From: MGIIb-P sp963934015
GTDB taxonomy: Archaea > Thermoplasmatota > Poseidoniia > Poseidoniales > Thalassarchaeaceae
Direction: 5' to 3'
Assembly: GCA_963934015.1 (NCBI GenBank)
Contig: CAWVWT010000006.1
Coordinates: 10,081 to 74,080, forward strand
DNA: 64,000 nt
Part shown: in pieces, positions 61,578 through 64,000 of the stretch
How positions within the stretch are numbered: the first letter of the stretch is position 1
Layout: the number at the start of each line of letters is the position of its first letter
Notes under the pieces: generated by a model
What the model was told of the DNA's origin: nothing
The model's database searches: none
The model's input: the letters and a program-made list of their open reading frames with translations, nothing else
Made by a program: the position numbers and the translations under genes

Positions 61578-62870
61578 ATGAACTCCCGACACCGCGTCGT
61601 ATTCATGGACACCGGAGATGGGTGGAAGGTCGCTGACATATCCCTCGCTGACGAAGGTGCCCGACGTGTAGATTGGGCCCGGTCACGGATGCCTGTGCTC
61701 GCACGTCTTTGTGAGGAAGCACAACAATCCAAACCATTGGCAGGGATGACCGTTGCCGGTTGTTTACACGTTACCAAAGAAACTGCGGTTCTTATTGAAA
61801 CACTTGAACGAGCCGGCGCCAAGGTATCCTGGTCTGGTTGCAATCCATTGTCGACTCAGGACGATGTGGCTGCATGGTTGGCGCGTGAAGGCTACTCTAT
61901 CTATGCGTGGCATGGACAGAGTGTCGAGGATTTCTACTGGTGTATCGATCGTACAATTGAAGCCAAGCCAACATTGACCTTAGATGACGGTGCGGATCTC
62001 ATCGTTCGGGTTCACGGCCCCATGTCGGACTATGCGGCGGGTGTAATTGGTGGTACTGAAGAGACGACTACTGGCGTACACCGGCTTCGTGCCATGGGTG
62101 AAGCAGGGGACCTTCGTTACCCTGTCATCGCGGTTAATGATGCGATTACAAAGTGGGATTTCGACAATGTATACGGGACTGGGCAATCGACTCTAGATGG
62201 CATCATTCGGGCTACATCAGTCCTCATCGCAGGTAAGACATTCGTAATTGCAGGATACGGTCACTGTGGACGTGGCTTGGCCATGCGTGCGCGTGGTATG
62301 GGTGCTAACGTTGTCATTACCGAGATTGACCCCCTCCCCGCTCTTCGTGCAGTCATGGATGGTTTCAGGGTGATGCGTATGGATGAAGCCGCTTCTCTCG
62401 GTGATATATTTTGCACAGCGACCGGAATGAAGGATGTCATCGTTGACCGTCATTTCTCGGTCATGAAGGATGGCGCTTTGATTTGCAACACTGGACATTA
62501 TGATTGTGAAATCAACATCGAACATCTTGAGGCTCAAACCGACAGTGTACGAACCATTCGTGCGAACAATGAAGAATTCACCATGAAAGATGGGCGGCAA
62601 ATTTTCCTCCTTGCAAGAGGCCGTTTGGTCAATCTAGCTGCAGCAGAGGGCCATCCGTCTGAAGTCATGGACATGAGTTTTGCCAATCAATATCTGGCCC
62701 TATGTCGATTGGCTGCAGAAGGACGTGACATGAAACCCATTGTTCACGATATCACACTCGAGCAAGATCAAGGTCTAGCAATGACCAAATTAATCACTCT
62801 CGGCTTTGAAATCGATGCATTAACTGCAGAACAAATTGCGTACCATTCCGACTACACTGCTGGGACATGA
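61578..62870 (+). CDS. ahcY: Adenosylhomocysteinase
   Basis: This 430-residue enzyme hydrolyses S-adenosylhomocysteine to adenosine and homocysteine, keeping methylation reactions going. The SAHH motifs are ADISLADEGARRVDWA, then the GCLHVTKETAVLIETL region, the NAD-binding GYGHCGRGLAMRARGMGA and the C-terminal AEGHPSEVMDMSFANQ. ATG 61578 is used; an ATG at 61605 would shorten the N-terminus by nine residues and is also plausible. The next gene, on the minus strand, ends four bases downstream. Confidence 0.95.
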   Translation: MNSRHRVVFMDTGDGWKVADISLADEGARRVDWARSRMPVLARLCEEAQQSKPLAGMTVAGCLHVTKETAVLIETLERAGAKVSWSGCNPLSTQDDVAAWLAREGYSIYAWHGQSVEDFYWCIDRTIEAKPTLTLDDGADLIVRVHGPMSDYAAGVIGGTEETTTGVHRLRAMGEAGDLRYPVIAVNDAITKWDFDNVYGTGQSTLDGIIRATSVLIAGKTFVIAGYGHCGRGLAMRARGMGANVVITEIDPLPALRAVMDGFRVMRMDEAASLGDIFCTATGMKDVIVDRHFSVMKDGALICNTGHYDCEINIEHLEAQTDSVRTIRANNEEFTMKDGRQIFLLARGRLVNLAAAEGHPSEVMDMSFANQYLALCRLAAEGRDMKPIVHDITLEQDQGLAMTKLITLGFEIDALTAEQIAYHSDYTAGT

Positions 62871-62874
62871 AGTG

Positions 62875-63942
62875 TTATTCTTCTTCACCAGTATCGGATA
62901 ATTCAAATTTAACCCAGTAGGGGAGGCGCATTTCCCATCGTTTGCTTATGGGCTCGCTATTTTCGACGATTTTCTCGATTCTTTCACGGAATGCAACAGG
63001 ATAATCCTTGGTCATCACAGTTCGGTAGAGTTTAGCATCTCGTATCTTTTCGGGAATACAGACATTGCCAGAGGTCGCTTCCACTTCGATGGCGCGCCAG
63101 AGGTCAAGTACGGGCCGGTTTCTTTTATCTGTCATTGAAATGGAGATTTTCTTCACCCATAGAACCGATGCGTAAACAATCATGAAAGCAAGCCCCATTC
63201 CAAAGCAACCACTGAAAATTTTTGGGAACATTTGGAGTGCTATAGCTTCCCAAATAACCAGCGGTCCTGCTAACATGAAGAAGGTAAATTTCTCACTGGC
63301 AGGCTTCAAGTTACGCATACCATCAATATCTTTCCATGCGGAATGATTTTCATTCTGAGGCCGAAAAACATCAAGTTTTTCCATCTCGTAATATCGCTGA
63401 ATGGTTTGGTTCATTCGTTCCACTCTGAACAATTGCTCACGATGCATTTCATCCATGCCAGATTCGAGTAGCGTTTCCATCCTCTGGCTTGCTTCGGCAT
63501 AGCAACCCATGCGAATGAGCAGGGCGGCCTGTTCGACGACAGGTGTTGTTTCGGTGGGGTGGTGTGTTCGATAATCTTCCCACCACTGGAGGGCATCTTC
63601 AGCCAATCCTAAATGCTGGGTTGCTAGAATTGCACCCCGGACCCAAGCGCCCCGATGTGAAGGGTCGATAGAAACAATTTTTTTGGCCAATGCCCAACCT
63701 TTTGCAGCTTCAGGTAAAGAAGGGTCAACACGGTAACTCCCGTCACGTCGAAGTGCAGGTAGCCCACAGTTTAGGAGGGCCCACAAACCTTCGACGCAGT
63801 TTGGTTCAGTTTTGACGATTTCAGTTGCCTTGAGCAAAGCCGCTGCACGGTTTCCCCCTTTGATGTACCCCTCAAGCTCGTCTAGCATCGCCGGAATCCC
63901 CTCATCAGCAAGGCCGATGGCAATTTCGATTGGCGGGCTCAT
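62875..63942 (-). CDS. TPR-like membrane protein
   Basis: This 355-residue protein has an N-terminal half of helical TPR-like repeats (about 1-185; RAAALLKATEIVKTEPNCVEGLWALL, KGWALAKKIVSIDPSHRGAW), two membrane segments at about 219-239 and 243-264, and a cytoplasmic C-terminal domain with basic residues. No enzyme motif is visible. Its ATG at 63942 is followed on the minus strand by the whole reading frame to a stop four bases from the adenosylhomocysteinase stop. The rest of the window (63943-64000) holds no gene. Confidence 0.75.
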   Translation of the reverse strand: MSPPIEIAIGLADEGIPAMLDELEGYIKGGNRAAALLKATEIVKTEPNCVEGLWALLNCGLPALRRDGSYRVDPSLPEAAKGWALAKKIVSIDPSHRGAWVRGAILATQHLGLAEDALQWWEDYRTHHPTETTPVVEQAALLIRMGCYAEASQRMETLLESGMDEMHREQLFRVERMNQTIQRYYEMEKLDVFRPQNENHSAWKDIDGMRNLKPASEKFTFFMLAGPLVIWEAIALQMFPKIFSGCFGMGLAFMIVYASVLWVKKISISMTDKRNRPVLDLWRAIEVEATSGNVCIPEKIRDAKLYRTVMTKDYPVAFRERIEKIVENSEPISKRWEMRLPYWVKFELSDTGEEE

Positions 63943-64000
63943 AGGTGAACCTCGGCCGACGCGTCAAATGAATACTCCGCGTCTAATTTCAGTAACGACG

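Noticed and set aside
1..64000. Insertion sequences, prophage or ribosomal RNA
   Set aside because: No transposase, integrase, phage structural gene, terminal inverted repeats or rRNA sequence was recognised.

Overview
The window looks like a piece of a planktonic marine euryarchaeon, most likely Marine Group II (Candidatus Poseidoniales). Archaeal markers are RadA, Hel308 next to a Cgi121-like KEOPS subunit, RNA polymerase subunit K (Rpb6 family), the archaeal purine enzyme PurP, an initiator tRNA with an A1-U72 pair, and a PGF-CTERM-like sorting tail. These are combined with aerobic genes (heme O and heme A synthases, aconitase, 2-oxoacid:ferredoxin oxidoreductase, tryptophan dioxygenase) and very large Ca-binding surface proteins. 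The lineage is inferred from gene content; no database search was possible.

Layout. 1-7575: a >2000-residue surface protein (FG-GAP plus thrombospondin type-3 repeats), cut by the window start, then an EF-hand/zinc-ribbon protein. 7572-12526: an M29-like peptidase, a beta-propeller lipoprotein and dihydroorotase. 12609-13882: initiator tRNA-Met and radA. 13950-19114 (minus strand): hel308, a Cgi121-like gene, a small zinc protein and an M3 oligoendopeptidase. 19201-22491: a TerB-like membrane protein, an unknown membrane protein and a SprT-like metalloprotease. 22592-28976: a 1489-residue CARDB-repeat surface protein, a hotdog thioesterase and an AstE/aspartoacylase-like protein. 29008-32824: ctaA, rpoK, ctaB and an isopropylmalate/homocitrate synthase-like enzyme. 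32871-36176: a kexin-like subtilase with Ca-binding repeats. 36177-39778 (minus): thiolase, tryptophan 2,3-dioxygenase, an RluA-type pseudouridine synthase and a small ORF. 39959-43098: purP, an FAD oxidoreductase and a DoxX protein. 43212-47367: a SASA-type esterase with thrombospondin repeats, tRNA-Gln and a purple acid phosphatase-like enzyme. 47392-54940: korB-korA, a membrane-anchored cyclophilin, aconitase and an unknown protein. 55104-63942: a 2130-residue surface protein, S-adenosylhomocysteinase and a TPR-like membrane protein.

Biology. Housekeeping genes are interspersed with at least six secreted or membrane-anchored proteins (subtilase, esterase, phosphatase, FG-GAP, CARDB and thrombospondin repeat proteins). 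This fits a heterotroph that handles polymeric organic matter at its surface and oxidises the products through the TCA cycle and a heme-A-type oxidase. The genome is compact: most convergent gene pairs abut or overlap. Many co-directional gaps carry one short perfect hairpin (6-8 bp arms, 3-5 nt loop) with unrelated arm sequences. This is the most unusual non-coding pattern in the window. In two cases the hairpin touches or flanks a start codon.
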